Below, piece by piece: positions 9,801 to 17,413 of a DNA stretch of 64,000 bases. Where the stretch lies: positions 1 through 64,000 of the forward strand of contig CAIQHG010000059.1 in assembly GCA_903871545.1 (NCBI GenBank), in the 5' to 3' direction. Numbering within the stretch: position 1 is the first letter of the stretch; every line of letters starts with the position of its first letter. This DNA is from an uncultured Burkholderiales bacterium. Lineage in GTDB: Bacteria > Pseudomonadota > Gammaproteobacteria > Burkholderiales > Burkholderiaceae_C. Position numbers and translations under genes: made by a program. Under the pieces are notes generated by a model, which saw only the letters and a list, made by a program, of their open reading frames with translations, had not been told where the DNA came from and searched no databases.

Positions 9801-10419
9801 GACCACAACCGTTCTTAACCAATCAGTTAGTTTAGTTCCTGGTTGGAACTTGATTGGTAACGGTTATTCGAATACCTTTAGTGTTTCCAGCCTTTTTGGT
9901 AATCCCGATCTGATCAAAAGCGTTTGGAAGTGGGTTGCCAGTTCATCAACCTGGGCTTTTTATTCACCCAGTCTAACAAGCGATCAACTCTCTAGTTACG
10001 CGCAACAACAAACTTACCAAGTTCTCTCAACTATTAGTCCAGGGGATGGTTTCTGGGTCAATTCGGCAATTGCACAGTCTGTGACGCTAACTGGTGGCAG
10101 TAAAGTCTTATCAAGTTCTTTTGCATCCACTGGTACGAATGCGCTTGCACATGGGTGGAGCTTAATCGCGATTGGAGACAATAATTCACCAGATGCTTTT
10201 AATACATCTTTGGGCGGGACACCGCCCAGCTCAGGACAAGCCGCCGGTAATGTAAACACTATTTGGTCTTGGGACGCCGTCCAGTTGGGATGGTATTTTT
10301 ACTCGCCCACTCTGGTCAATAACGGAACCTTATCGAGTTATATTAGCAATCAGTCTTACGAATCCTTTGGCCTGAATAAGCTTACACCTACAACGGGATT
10401 TTGGGTAAACATGCCTTGA
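6820..10419 (+). CDS. Large secreted zinc metalloprotease with RCC1 repeats
   Basis: A 1199-residue exported modular protein. After a signal peptide (about 1-20) comes a prodomain-like region, then a metzincin-type protease domain (about 180-425) with the extended zinc motif HELGHNMGSAHD (H340, H344, H350) and a Met-turn (TIMSYIS) some 30 residues later. A beta-sandwich-like stretch (about 435-540) precedes about six RCC1-type repeats (about 545-880) recognisable by W-x-WG-N-xx-GQLGNGT. A second beta-sandwich-like stretch is followed by a Thr/Ser linker (about 980-1000) and two copies of a 'GWxLI...W.FYSP' module at the C-terminus. It probably acts outside the cell or at its surface on protein substrates. 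Monocistronic as far as can be seen. Confidence 0.85.
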   Translation: MKKIRFSLFCILCFFGLNLQAEVALSNKSVTLLQYADLTTALADMGQTPGARVEINSVSIQNLTQGDVILFSLPFGATYSFQVAEIQTTKTGSVHIISKMTQNGQIFSSLFTLGAGFFANISTPDGVFKISSDQISSYLLDLSKLDNIQLEGFDDTVLPRPKAAKSVKEKGAFKATLPTTGTATIDLLALYSSDLANSLGLDVIHTKIEYFVALANQAYKNSNISIQLNLVNTASINASLSTSAKDINTTLTNLSSSADIFSNAATLRQTYGADLVTYLRQFDSSVDPSACGLGFLNGGDLAVQTSGLDAMSADNGFSVVNVGKDIKGTNLDCSDYVLAHELGHNMGSAHDLAHATGAAGAYSYSYGYGSASVFGTIMSYISPRVGYFSSPNITCVSNTACGVSDSADNARSINNTRFAVAAFTQTPPSTISTTPSAFKFSPVTGVVPGSILYSETVTISGITQATPISITGGFYSINGAAFTSGSGTITSGQNVQIKLTASTSSYTTTTAMLTIGDVSSAFRLSTGMIGSSSANLTAPIVVASENFSLAVRSDNSIWTWGHNDLGELGLANTTNLSNPAQLVSLTNVINVASAYKSSLALTSSGTVWGWGENTNYNLGTGTNVASSSPLQISTLGSNVAGIAIGGASGAALNKNGTVFGWINFAPTPSLVSGISNATLLVGAPDDHYAVLLSDGTLKLWGANGSGQLGNGTTSQYYTSTPVSMTNLGAIKQVAVGAGFTLILKSDGTVWSWGDNAYGQLGNGTTVSSLVPVQVTGLSNVASISTSWYHCFAIMSDGTLKAWGKNDSSQLGDGTTTNTSTPKTISGISSVASISVGYNHSLAIQTNGSVWAWGNNYYGQFGNGTTTGSKVPVSISNTWYLGDTNEPTNSFVFTPQTTTPGTTATSNTVTISGINYPSPVSISKGAYSLDGGSYTSASGFVSNGQNVTLQLNAPSSLGSSNVTTLVVGGVSSTFQVTAVGVTTTSTTTSTVASTTTTTVLNQSVSLVPGWNLIGNGYSNTFSVSSLFGNPDLIKSVWKWVASSSTWAFYSPSLTSDQLSSYAQQQTYQVLSTISPGDGFWVNSAIAQSVTLTGGSKVLSSSFASTGTNALAHGWSLIAIGDNNSPDAFNTSLGGTPPSSGQAAGNVNTIWSWDAVQLGWYFYSPTLVNNGTLSSYISNQSYESFGLNKLTPTTGFWVNMP

Positions 10420-10481
10420 TGAGAAATCAGACCCCCTTTGGGCTTGAAACTTGACTTGGGGTCAGCGAATTTAGGCTTTTA

Positions 10482-10724
10482 AATGGCGAAAGCATTTACA
10501 TTCATATCCTTCTTATTTTGACGGCGCATGTGGCAACTAGTGAATTCGTGAACGCATTCAAGACCAATACCTCCCGCATCTTGCGCCGTGACTTTGAGAA
10601 AGAACTTGGCGTCTTCTATACGAAGCCGGTTCTTTGAAGCCGCAGATACTTTGTCAACAGCGTCGCAGGTGCTCCACTAGAGGTGCTAAAGACCAACAAA
10701 GAGCAGCAAGACAGGCCACTCTGA
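10482..10724 (+). pseudogene. tnpA: Decayed IS200/IS605-family transposase (tnpA fragment)
   Basis: In the frame of base 10482 the translation reads as the C-terminal half of a Y1 (IS200/IS605) transposase: HVATSEFVNAFKTNTSRILRRDFEKE, then a short gap and the typical end SRRYFVNSVAGAPLEVLK, with QQDRPL before a TGA at 10722. An in-frame TGA at about 10635 falls where intact relatives have Trp (LWSRRYF), and no N-terminal HUH region or start codon is present. So it is a dead fragment. An inverted repeat GACCCC/GGGGTC (10430-10435, 10458-10463) lies just upstream and might be an old end structure. The remaining bases to 10892 contain no recognisable gene. Confidence 0.7.
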
Positions 10725-10892
10725 TACAAAGTCCAAAAGGTCAAAAGGCAAACAACCAGCCTATTCCTGCGACCACCAAATTTGCATCCTCGTTTCCAGG
10801 CTCACTTGGCTCCTACAACTTGGTGAGAGCCCCATTGGCTAAACTTGGTGGATTGAATATTTAGGCTTGACTAAGAAAGGTGCGAAATTACT

Positions 10893-11513
10893 TTAGTCCG
10901 ATACAAACTTCAAATAGCTTTCAAAAATACCTACGTTAACTAAAGCCTCTTCGGCTCCCTCGGGCCAAAGGTGGGAGCTTTTGAACTCCACATCATACGT
11001 CGGTTCATCCCGCGCCTTAACACCGTGCGCATGCGCATCAGGATAAGGATAGGCAGGGGTTACGCGGATGACTTTACCCCTTTTCCCCCTGACGTAGCTT
11101 GGCATTCGAACATGACAAGCTACGTGCTCATTGATGACTTCTACAAGGTCTCCTGGTTTGAAGTTTTTCGGCTCCGATCGGTTACTCCTTCCCGCGGCAC
11201 TGGGCAGAGATAGCGGGTAAAAACCGCAGGCCAACTCCTCTAATTCTTCTTTGCTTATGAGCCCTTTTTCTACGCACAAACTTGCTAAACTTGTGAGGGA
11301 TCGTTCATAGTAGCTCGCATTTAAATAATGTTTGGGCTCCATCCGTTCAATAGCGTGACGATATTCATCCATATTAAAAATACCCCCCTTAACAGCAAGA
11401 CTGTAAAGAGCGTTTGCCTTGATCTCCCAATCCTCATGAAAAATGGCCGCACCTGTTTTAAAACGAACAGGACCAAACCCTTGCCTTCCCCCTAGATCAT
11501 GTATGCCGTCCAT
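10893..11513 (-). CDS. nthB: Nitrile hydratase beta subunit
   Basis: A 206-residue beta subunit of nitrile hydratase, the cytoplasmic enzyme that hydrates nitriles to amides. The start is the family signature MDGIHDLGGRQGFG, the middle helical region carries the ERSLTSLASL segment, and the C-terminal SH3-like barrel has the typical FKPGDLVEV, MPSYVRGKRGKV and YDVEFKSSHLW elements. It follows the alpha subunit gene by about 12 bases, so the pair forms a single transcription unit in the order alpha-beta. No gene for an activator protein (P14K/NhlE type) or an amidase follows. Confidence 0.92.
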   Translation of the reverse strand: MDGIHDLGGRQGFGPVRFKTGAAIFHEDWEIKANALYSLAVKGGIFNMDEYRHAIERMEPKHYLNASYYERSLTSLASLCVEKGLISKEELEELACGFYPLSLPSAAGRSNRSEPKNFKPGDLVEVINEHVACHVRMPSYVRGKRGKVIRVTPAYPYPDAHAHGVKARDEPTYDVEFKSSHLWPEGAEEALVNVGIFESYLKFVSD

Positions 11514-11525
11514 ATTATGTATTCC

Positions 11526-12146
11526 TCATAAAACTGCAACGCCAATCATTGCTTCTTTTGTGACTAAATTGGATAATTTTTCCTCACTCCATCCCATTGT
11601 GTTGGGCGGTCTTTGAGGCATGACCATATAACGAGTGTCTGTTGTGGTGTCCCATACCTTGATCTCAGTTTCCTTAGGTAAATCTAAGCCCATTTCTTGA
11701 AGCACAGTGCGAGACTCTCTGACCACTCGAGCTCTGTATTCGAGATCTTTGTACCAGTCTGGTGGTAGCCCAATGATACTAAATGCAGTACATGAACAAA
11801 GGGTGCAACAAATGACGTTATGCACTTTCTCAGAGTTTTCTAAAACGACAAAGTACCTATGATGAGCAGGGAAATTAAAACCCATCGATTTGGCAGCAGC
11901 TATGCCGTCTTGAAGCAATAGCTCTTTAAACTCCTCATTAACCCAAGCACGCGCGATCAAGCGAGCCCCATTTCTGGGCAACCACTGTTCAACAGCTAAG
12001 TCGTTAAACGTATCAATGAACGAGTCCGTATCTAGTCCGTTTCTTTCGAGCACGGTTTGAACGGCATCGACTCTGCTTCTTATTGGGGCAAGGGATTTTG
12101 TAGAACCACTGGTATTCATAATTTGTTTAAAGTGAGTTGAAAACAC
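11526..12146 (-). CDS. nthA: Nitrile hydratase alpha subunit, cobalt-type motif
   Basis: The alpha subunit carries the metal centre. The claw motif C-T-L-C-S-C is seen at C114-C119; Thr between the first two Cys is the hallmark of the cobalt enzymes (iron enzymes have Ser). The following residues TAFSIIGLPPDWYK differ from the usual YPWPxLGLPPxWYK, keeping PPDWYK and YRARVVRE. The N-terminal helix region (about 20-60) is normal. The listed start is GTG at 12146; ATG at 12119 is an alternative, and neither has a strong ribosome binding site. Thiocyanate hydrolase gamma is a related alternative, but the partner gene is clearly a beta subunit of nitrile hydratase type. Confidence 0.88.
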   Translation of the reverse strand: MFSTHFKQIMNTSGSTKSLAPIRSRVDAVQTVLERNGLDTDSFIDTFNDLAVEQWLPRNGARLIARAWVNEEFKELLLQDGIAAAKSMGFNFPAHHRYFVVLENSEKVHNVICCTLCSCTAFSIIGLPPDWYKDLEYRARVVRESRTVLQEMGLDLPKETEIKVWDTTTDTRYMVMPQRPPNTMGWSEEKLSNLVTKEAMIGVAVL

Positions 12147-12348
12147 AAGGTGATTTATGAATCACCGCAAAACTCAGGCTTTGAGGCGGGAGTCTTCATA
12201 CGAGTAATGCTAGTGCACAAAGTAAAAATCTTTCTAAAAATAGTGATAGAGTGAATGATGGATAACCCTTAGGTTGGGTATCTCTTAAATGCATCATCAT
12301 TTGAGGGGGTTAATTTATTTTTTATCCACCATCAAAAAACGTGACCTA

Positions 12349-13191
12349 ATGATGAACTTTGCCTTAAAAGAGAAAGAAATTGAGTCTTACCACCGAGATG
12401 GTTACGTGGTGCCTCGTTATCAATTAGAGCCTGAATTTTTAAAAGAACTGCAAGATGCTCTTAATAAGTTGATTGCGGATAACCCCGGCATTCGTCCCGA
12501 AAAACTTGTAAATGCGCATATTCAGAACTTGCAGACTCAGAGTTCTAAAATTCAAAGCACTCAAGCACAAGGAGTAAAAGGAAGTCTTAAGTTCTTGGAG
12601 CTAGCGATGCACAAACCCATCATTGATCTAGTTGAGGGCGTATTGGGGCCGGACATTGTGTTGTGGGGGTGTCATGTTTTTTGTAAACCTGCAAGTGAAG
12701 GCTATGAGACCCCGTGGCATCAAGATGGACATTATTGGCCAATTAGGCCTCTTGCTAACTGTACGGTTTGGGTGGCTTTAGAGCCAAGCACCAAAGAAAA
12801 TGGTTGCTTAAGGGTGATACCTGGGTCTCAAAAAGCACAACAACTATATGCCCATCTACATGAGGAGCGAGAGAACTTGACCCTCAACCAAAGAATGGCC
12901 GATGGAACTTTTGACGAATCGAAAGCAGTTGATTTGGAGTTAGCGCCCGGTCAAATGTCCATGCATGACATTTACATGATTCACGGCGCTAAAGCAAATA
13001 CCTCTAATCTAAGACGCACAGGCGTAGCCTTGCGATTCATGCCTGGGACCTCTCTCTTTGATAGGACTCTTCAGCCTCATGCGGGCAAGACAGGACTCAA
13101 TATTAGCTTTGCAACTCGCCCGTTGTGGTTGCTTAGAGGTAGCGATAAAACAGGTCAAAATAATTTTACAATTGGACACTTACACCCATAA
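12349..13191 (+). CDS. Phytanoyl-CoA dioxygenase (PhyH) family protein
   Basis: An Fe(II)/2-oxoglutarate-dependent oxygenase of the PhyH family, about 280 residues when started at one of two adjacent ATGs at 12349/12352; the upstream ATG at 12289 would add 20 residues unlike the family. The iron-binding facial triad is visible as HQD in TPWHQDGHYW and the distal His in MIHGAKANTSNLRR, whose Arg would bind 2-oxoglutarate. The N-terminus (YHRDGYVV) is typical of the family. It probably hydroxylates a small metabolite; the substrate is unknown. It is divergent from the nitrile hydratase genes with a ~140-200 base shared upstream region. Confidence 0.82.
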   Translation: MMNFALKEKEIESYHRDGYVVPRYQLEPEFLKELQDALNKLIADNPGIRPEKLVNAHIQNLQTQSSKIQSTQAQGVKGSLKFLELAMHKPIIDLVEGVLGPDIVLWGCHVFCKPASEGYETPWHQDGHYWPIRPLANCTVWVALEPSTKENGCLRVIPGSQKAQQLYAHLHEERENLTLNQRMADGTFDESKAVDLELAPGQMSMHDIYMIHGAKANTSNLRRTGVALRFMPGTSLFDRTLQPHAGKTGLNISFATRPLWLLRGSDKTGQNNFTIGHLHP

Positions 13192-13214
13192 AACCTTAGG
13201 GGTTTTATGTTTTA
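13187..13214 (+). terminator. Rho-independent terminator overlapping the PhyH stop codon
   Basis: A 9-bp perfect stem CATAAAACC (13187-13195) / GGTTTTATG (13201-13209) with a 5-base loop, followed by TTTTA. The left arm includes the TAA stop codon of the PhyH gene. Between here and 13478 I see only a coding-like tail without a start (about 13217-13296) and nothing else. Confidence 0.7.
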
Positions 13215-13477
13215 GCCACTGCCCAGGAGGAGAGCGCCGTTGAGCGTGCGGTGAATAAGGTCTCAAAAAAACTGGGGCCTGGTATGACCCTCTAAAAGCA
13301 TAAGTCCCCCTTCCTTCTCGCGCAAGCGGTATCTTCAAGCCAAGGTCGGTGTGGATGTCAATCTAACTGGTGCACTAATTCTTTCCTAGAGTGCTTTGAT
13401 TATTCGTTGTTTGATAAAATGAAACTCCAATGAACGGAGAATTTGTTTTGTATTTGTTACCCAACGAGATATCAGCA

Positions 13478-13933
13478 ATGAGTTTCAAAGAGATACTTAA
13501 GACTGCGGTTGTAGTTTTTTGCTTTATCTTGATACCGGACAACTCACCCGCTCAAGATCTTGATAAACTTTATAAAGACAGCACGAGATCTAGAGACGCG
13601 CAAAAAGCGGATGAGGAGGAAAAGAAGAAACAGTATCTAGAATTCTTTGATTCAGCAAGGAAAAATGGGACGACTTGGAAATGCAAAAATTATTTTATTT
13701 TCAACGGCGGTTACGTTTTTGTGGGTAGTAAAGCGGATGGCTCAGATATAGGGAAAAAACCATACGATTTTGTTGGAACTTATTCAACGAACAAAGAATT
13801 TGTTAAATTTAACTTCCCAGCATTACCCTATGAGAATCAATTTGAGCTGAACACTAAAACCAATGAAATGGTGAGTTATAAAAAGACACTCAACAAATTA
13901 GATAAAGAGACTTGTCAAAAATTAAGCAAATAG
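13478..13933 (+). CDS. Exported protein, function unknown
   Basis: Started at ATG 13478 the protein is about 151 residues with a signal peptide (MSFKEILK, hydrophobic core, cleavage after NSPAQ). An upstream ATG at 13430 adds 16 residues before the signal and is less likely. The mature part begins with a highly charged helix (DLDKLYKDSTRSRDAQKADE) and continues as a compact region with two Cys (WKCKNYF and TCQKL, near the C-terminus) that may pair. No family recognised. It ends 18 bases from the convergent lipoprotein gene. Confidence 0.6.
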   Translation: MSFKEILKTAVVVFCFILIPDNSPAQDLDKLYKDSTRSRDAQKADEEEKKKQYLEFFDSARKNGTTWKCKNYFIFNGGYVFVGSKADGSDIGKKPYDFVGTYSTNKEFVKFNFPALPYENQFELNTKTNEMVSYKKTLNKLDKETCQKLSK

Positions 13934-13951
13934 AGTTATCTTTCCTGCCGC

Positions 13952-14623
13952 TCACTTACTACATTTAGCAAGCGAAGGTGCTATATTTTGATTGGCTGTA
14001 GTTACGAAAGATTGACCCACTCCGCCGGCACTTGGGTTTGGGCAGGTAATGGTTGCCACGGTGGATATATACAACCCAGTGCTAGGTACCATCAACTGCC
14101 ATAAGCTGTAGTAATCAACCGACTCGATGTAGCCCTCAAACTTACTTGCTGATATGCTGAGTCCGGTGATCGACATTTGCAAAGCCTGAGTCGCACCGTA
14201 TTGTCCAATTCCAGTGATGGTTCCCGTGACGCCAGACAAATTAGCGAGAACAGTTGTTGCGGTTGAGGAAATACTGGAGGGGTAAGTGAAATTGCCTAGT
14301 AAAACTAAAAATCCAACGCCATCCGTTGCGTAGGTAATGCTAGTTGCTGTGTGGTTAGTCACCAGTCCCGACAAGGGGAGGGATTGCATAGAGTAGGTAG
14401 ACGCTGCAACTGTCATGTTTGTTTGAGTAGCTGTAGCAGTAGTCTTAGCAGAGGAGCCCCCCCCACCGCATCCCACTAAAGCAGCGCAAATAAAAATGAC
14501 GCCAACAACTGCTGGGCCAAGATCAATTGCGCAAAGATATCCTGTCTGAGTTAAAAAAACTTTAACTCTTTTTGCAATAGTGGTGAATCTGGTTTGCACG
14601 ACGGGTGTCCTTTTTAAGACCAT
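13952..14623 (-). CDS. Predicted lipoprotein, Ser/Thr-rich, function unknown
   Basis: A 223-residue protein whose N-terminal third contains a hydrophobic segment ending in the lipobox LVGC at Cys52, followed by a Gly-Ser-Thr linker, as in many outer-membrane lipoproteins. The 30 residues before the hydrophobic core are longer than normal, so the true start may be internal. The rest is Thr/Ser/Ile-rich and looks beta-structured, with two Cys near the C-terminus (TITCPNP and LAKCSK). No known domain recognised. It is preceded 88 bases upstream by another exported protein gene on the same strand. Confidence 0.55.
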   Translation of the reverse strand: MVLKRTPVVQTRFTTIAKRVKVFLTQTGYLCAIDLGPAVVGVIFICAALVGCGGGGSSAKTTATATQTNMTVAASTYSMQSLPLSGLVTNHTATSITYATDGVGFLVLLGNFTYPSSISSTATTVLANLSGVTGTITGIGQYGATQALQMSITGLSISASKFEGYIESVDYYSLWQLMVPSTGLYISTVATITCPNPSAGGVGQSFVTTANQNIAPSLAKCSK

Positions 14624-14710
14624 TTAAAAAACTCACTGCTGATGAAATCGGCAGAACCAGGTAAAGCTGTAGAGAATAACTTTTTTTAGTTAGAGTTGAT
14701 AAAGAAATTG

Positions 14711-15133
14711 TTATTTTTCCTCTCCACCCATTTCCTCTTTGGCACACGCCATCTCAAGCGTAGTGTTGATGACGGTTTCTTTAAGGACTGGATGCCAATT
14801 GCCTTGAGAGGCGTCTGAAAAAATAGGCTTGCCCTGGGCCATGTGCGCTGGGTACCCGGCGGAGGCGAGGGTGCGTCTTTTTTTGTCTACGCAGTCAAAC
14901 TGAATCAGCACCAATCTTGACATTACGCCCGTGGAGGCGCGATTTTTAAGATCAGTCATCTGCCACATCTCAGGAAACGAAGAGCTCTTCTTCATTTTGT
15001 CAGGGTCAAAATAGACTTTTGCCAACACATTGTCATCAATGAGCTTCCATTCAGCAAAAGATGGAGCTGTAGATGCCATAACAACGAGGAGCACTGCTAC
15101 CCCAAATCTAATTGAAATGTTCAGTCGTTTCAC
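14711..15133 (-). CDS. Exported protein with surface-adhesin-E-like fold
   Basis: A 140-residue exported protein: signal peptide about 1-27 (cleavage after PSFA), then a short domain beginning EWKLIDD. The order of elements (W-x-L-I, a YFDPDKMKK strand, WQMTDL, a central FDCVDKKRR, and a C-terminal LEMACAKE) matches the small proteins annotated as surface-adhesin E-like in Betaproteobacteria; I recognise this only from the pattern. The two Cys probably form a disulfide. The family's function is poorly defined. It could be in a unit with the following lipoprotein gene. Confidence 0.55.
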   Translation of the reverse strand: MKRLNISIRFGVAVLLVVMASTAPSFAEWKLIDDNVLAKVYFDPDKMKKSSSFPEMWQMTDLKNRASTGVMSRLVLIQFDCVDKKRRTLASAGYPAHMAQGKPIFSDASQGNWHPVLKETVINTTLEMACAKEEMGGEEK

Positions 15134-15249
15134 AAAAACTCCTAGTCTTGAGGGGGCACGAGTTTTTAAACACGATTGCTATTATAAAAACACCCCTCCA
15201 TTTAGTGGGCTAAATGAATAGGACAACAATTGAGTATCGGGTGCACAGC

Positions 15250-16644
15250 TTATTTCTGAAGTGTAATTGCAGCAAAAAGTGAATCTAAGTTCTTAAGATG
15301 AGCAAGACCCATACAAGCCTCCCACGCTATTTGAGTTTTCTCTGAGCCGAGAATTGGCTCGCTTTGATCAACAAACTTAGCCCTAAGTTGCTCGTTGGTC
15401 ATGGGACGCTCTAAGCTGCCAATTGCATGCTCTATGTGAATAGAGTGGACAACGCCCTGAACAGTCTCAATACTAACGTCGCAAGAGGCCTCATACATCT
15501 GTGGATCCACAATGAGCTCCACTTTGCTGCGAAGTGCCAAGACATCCGCTCTGTTGACTACATCGTCTGCGTACTCGTGCTCGGTTGCTCGACCTGAAAT
15601 AAATGCAACAGCGCAAGAGTGATAAACGCTAAATTTGCCCTCGAGTCCGTCCTTAGGGGTTTTCTTGCCCGTTAACTCTTGCACCAGGGGGTGAACGCGA
15701 ACGATGATCTTTTTAACTTGACTTGAATCAATTTTTAGCTTTTCACGTAGCTGCACGCAAGCATCTATGCTTGGGTGAATCACAATCCCGCAAGCAAAAG
15801 GCTTATAGGTATTGAGCCCTACTTCCCATGAGTCACCCAGGTTCTCCGTAATTTGAGTCCAGTCCGTTTTGTCTGAGTAAACCTGAATCAGTCCTCTAGG
15901 CGCTTCTAAAGCCCTTAAAGATGAGGTATAGCCATGTTTAGCCATAAGAGCGGAGGTGAGTCCTACTTTGGCAGCTGCACCGGGGTGCAGTGGCTTGGTC
16001 ATAGTTCCAAATTGTTCTCTGAGTCCAACAGGTTGTGAGGCTGCAATGCCCAAAGCCATCTGGGTTTGCAAAGCATTCAAACCAAGGAGTCTGCTGCAAG
16101 CTGCAGCACTACCAAGCATCCCGGTTGAGCCCGTGATGTGCCACCCCCGATCGTAATGATCTGGGTAGATTGTGTTGCCCACCCTGCAAGATACCTCTAT
16201 ACCGATGACAAGAGCATCAATTAGTGAACGACCCGATAATTTTAGGTGTTCCCCCATTGCCAATACGGCAGATGCGACGGGACCAGCAGGGTGGATAATG
16301 GTTTTAAGATGGGTGTCGTCAAAATCAAATGTGTGTGAGCTGATGCCGTTAATAAACGCGGCGTTGGCCATATCCACTCTCTCGCGGCGACCAAGCAACG
16401 AAGCTTGAGGGGCAGGTGAGAGCTCATTAATCGCAGCTAAAGCAAACTCAACAGTATCGTGCTTAGAAGGCCCTACAGCGCACCCAGCCCAATTGGCAAA
16501 AGTCCTGTGCGCTTGATCCTCAATTGCCTCAGGCCAGCCTTTAGAGGGATGTGAGACTGTGAATTCGGCTAACATTTTAGTTACAGGTGGCGCGTCGGTT
16601 TGGGCTTTACGAGCAATGTTTTGTGTAGCTACTGCTTTTGACAT
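15250..16644 (-). CDS. MmgE/PrpD family protein
   Basis: A 464-residue protein of the MmgE/PrpD family (2-methylcitrate dehydratase, cis-aconitate decarboxylase and relatives). Family segments are clear: the DFDDTHLKTIIHPAGPV stretch (about 105-121), VIGIEVSCRVGN (about 145-156), the GWHITGSTGMLGSAAA stretch with its Gly/Ser-rich turn (about 165-180) and KPLHPGAAAKVGL (about 216-228). No methylcitrate-cycle genes (prpB, prpC) are nearby, so PrpD itself is unlikely. It starts about 110 bases after the ureG stop on the same strand and may be the distal gene of the urease operon. Substrate unknown. Confidence 0.8.
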   Translation of the reverse strand: MSKAVATQNIARKAQTDAPPVTKMLAEFTVSHPSKGWPEAIEDQAHRTFANWAGCAVGPSKHDTVEFALAAINELSPAPQASLLGRRERVDMANAAFINGISSHTFDFDDTHLKTIIHPAGPVASAVLAMGEHLKLSGRSLIDALVIGIEVSCRVGNTIYPDHYDRGWHITGSTGMLGSAAACSRLLGLNALQTQMALGIAASQPVGLREQFGTMTKPLHPGAAAKVGLTSALMAKHGYTSSLRALEAPRGLIQVYSDKTDWTQITENLGDSWEVGLNTYKPFACGIVIHPSIDACVQLREKLKIDSSQVKKIIVRVHPLVQELTGKKTPKDGLEGKFSVYHSCAVAFISGRATEHEYADDVVNRADVLALRSKVELIVDPQMYEASCDVSIETVQGVVHSIHIEHAIGSLERPMTNEQLRAKFVDQSEPILGSEKTQIAWEACMGLAHLKNLDSLFAAITLQK

Positions 16645-16753
16645 AATGTAGGGTCCGTGGTTAGGTAATCAGTATTGAAAATTCAATTACTAATGCTTAG
16701 AAGTGATTCTTTGCGGGGGATTAAAGATTTTTTAAGAAAATTTCTTGACTATT

Positions 16754-17413
16754 TTAATGAAGGTGCAGCATGCCGTGCGTTTCAATAAACTGGACAACCT
16801 CGCTCACACCTACCAGTGTCTTTAGGTTTGTCATGACGTAGGGTTTAAGGCCAGTCTTTGTGCTTCTCATTCTTTGGGTATCTGACTCCATTACATTGAG
16901 GTCAGCCCCAACGTGAACGGCCAAATCCGTTTTATTGATGACAAAGAGGTCGCTTTTTGTGATGCCAGGCCCACCTTTTCTAGGTATTTTTTCTCCTGCA
17001 GCGACATCAATCACATAGATGGTTAAATCACTCAACTCAGGGCTGAAGGTTGCCGCCAAATTATCTCCCCCGCTTTCTACGAAAACAATATCTGCATTAG
17101 GGTAACGCTGCAACATTCTGTCTATGGCCTCTAAATTGATGGAGGCGTCCTCCCTGATAGCGGTATGCGGACACCCCCCCGTTTCAACTCCCATGATTCG
17201 CTCAGAGATAAGGGCGCCGCTCTCGGTCAAGATGCGTTGGTCCTCCTTGGTGTAGATATCATTTGTAATCGCAACCAAATCCCATTTGTCCCTCATTCCT
17301 TTGCAAAGCATTTCAAGTAAAGTGGTTTTACCTGATCCAACAGGCCCTCCAATTCCTACACGAAGGGGGGGGAGCTTTTTTGTTCGATTAAGAATATGGT
17401 GAAGTGCTGTCAT
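16754..17413 (-). CDS. ureG: Urease accessory GTPase UreG
   Basis: A 219-residue cytoplasmic GTPase that powers nickel delivery to urease in complex with UreF, UreD and UreE. The P-loop [12 protein letters not shown] is at about 23-34, the metal-binding CPH motif is in [13 protein letters not shown] (about 78-90), [17 protein letters not shown] holds switch elements, and the guanine-specificity NKTD follows at about 157-160. Length is normal. Its ATG overlaps the ureF stop by four bases (ATGA), showing translational coupling. Confidence 0.97.
   Translation of the reverse strand: MTALHHILNRTKKLPPLRVGIGGPVGSGKTTLLEMLCKGMRDKWDLVAITNDIYTKEDQRILTESGALISERIMGVETGGCPHTAIREDASINLEAIDRMLQRYPNADIVFVESGGDNLAATFSPELSDLTIYVIDVAAGEKIPRKGGPGITKSDLFVINKTDLAVHVGADLNVMESDTQRMRSTKTGLKPYVMTNLKTLVGVSEVVQFIETHGMLHLH

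Noticed and set aside
10430..10463. Terminator after the metalloprotease gene
   Set aside because: The GACCCC/GGGGTC repeat has a 22-base loop and no T-run, so it is more likely a remnant of an element end.
10634..10864. 76-codon frame overlapping the transposase remnant
   Set aside because: It is out of frame with the transposase similarity and shows no protein family, so I treat it as a shadow.
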